Of a stretch of DNA of 64,000 nt, positions 63,996 to 64,000 are shown piece after piece. Within the stretch, counting starts at the first letter, position 1; each line of letters opens with the position of its first letter. Made by a program: the position numbers and the translations under genes. The notes below the pieces were generated by a model, which saw only the letters and a list, made by a program, of their open reading frames with translations, was not told where the DNA came from and did not search any database. This DNA is from Gnetum montanum (lineage: Eukaryota > Streptophyta > Gnetopsida > Gnetales > Gnetaceae): assembly GCA_015680685.1 (NCBI GenBank), contig MNCI01023945.1:575930-639929 (forward strand). Reading direction: 5' to 3'.

Positions 63996-64000
63996 GAATC

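Larger units (their letters stand above)
63361..64000 (+). repeat. Gypsy LTR, CpG-rich copy, runs off window
   Basis: Starts TGATGAG right inside gag. It has the same plan as 61586-62419 (GATATC cluster, TATA, TTGGTAACCCAG words) but is strongly diverged and rich in CpG. Three hairpin units lie at 63741-63995. Because no polypurine tract precedes it, it is better read as the 5' LTR of a second element nested in the first than as the first element's 3' LTR. Confidence 0.82.

Noticed and set aside
63730-64000. CRISPR-like array from the repeated TACGACTT...ACGAGCAT and GTGTACGGCT words
   Set aside because: The repeats are arms of hairpins in a plant LTR, with variable cores and no unique equal-length spacers.

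Overview
The window is nuclear DNA of a land plant, most likely a seed plant with a large, repeat-filled genome. A gymnosperm-like genome is my inference from the intron sizes; no sequence feature fixes the species. The one confident host gene is the 3' part of the plastid-type phosphoribosylaminoimidazole (AIR) carboxylase gene of purine synthesis (fused PurK-PurE, ADE2 type), on the + strand. Nine exons are visible between 8023 and 50887. They are split by one intron of 15,576 bp (8461-24036) and another of 25,597 bp (25006-50602). The N-terminal exons lie upstream of the window or are not recognisable.

Nearly everything else is mobile DNA. Seven non-LTR (LINE) copies or fragments sit in the two big introns: A (8568-11567, -), C (19350-21545, -), D (22287-22762, -), E (25339-33031, +), H (34143-38640, +), F (38984-41748, -) and G (45419-49875, +). 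They look like one superfamily. ORF1 is a DUF4283/zinc-knuckle protein that meets ORF2 at an ATGA stop-start overlap. ORF2 runs endonuclease, reverse transcriptase, zf-RVT zinc finger, and then unusual C-terminal modules: a domain like the 'putative plant transposon protein' family and, in three copies, a coiled-coil/PYxIM module. Copy E carries a threefold tandem repeat of about 930 bp inside its endonuclease-linker region. Copies A and G keep target-site duplications; E, F and H are riddled with stops that are almost all TAG. The same introns hold a Gypsy remnant with a 3' LTR and PPT (16169-19345, -) fused directly to LINE C, and Copia fragments (13608-13772, -; 33741-34142, +).

Downstream of the gene (50888-64000) there is no gene. 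Two tRNA-like SINE heads in inverted orientation (52530-53005) are followed by a Gypsy LTR on the minus strand (53862-54786, tRNA-Asp-like PBS beside it). Next comes a roughly 6.8 kb tandem array of four 1.3-1.9 kb units (54787-61585), each with a 5S-rRNA-like block and a tRNA-like block in opposite orientation. A second Gypsy LTR (61586-62419, +) follows, with PBS and a gag pseudogene. A much more CpG-rich LTR of the same family (63361 to window end) interrupts that gag. These LTRs start TGATGA and end TCATCA, have a TATA box below a cluster of GATATC palindromes, and contain hairpin arms whose two sides change together between repeats.

Regions 1-8022, 11583-16168 and 41749-45409 are AT-rich, with small tandem repeats and unclassified decayed ORFs. 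Four assembly gaps (8683-8722, 22309-22411, one base at 30752, 34475-34670) abut G or T homopolymers.
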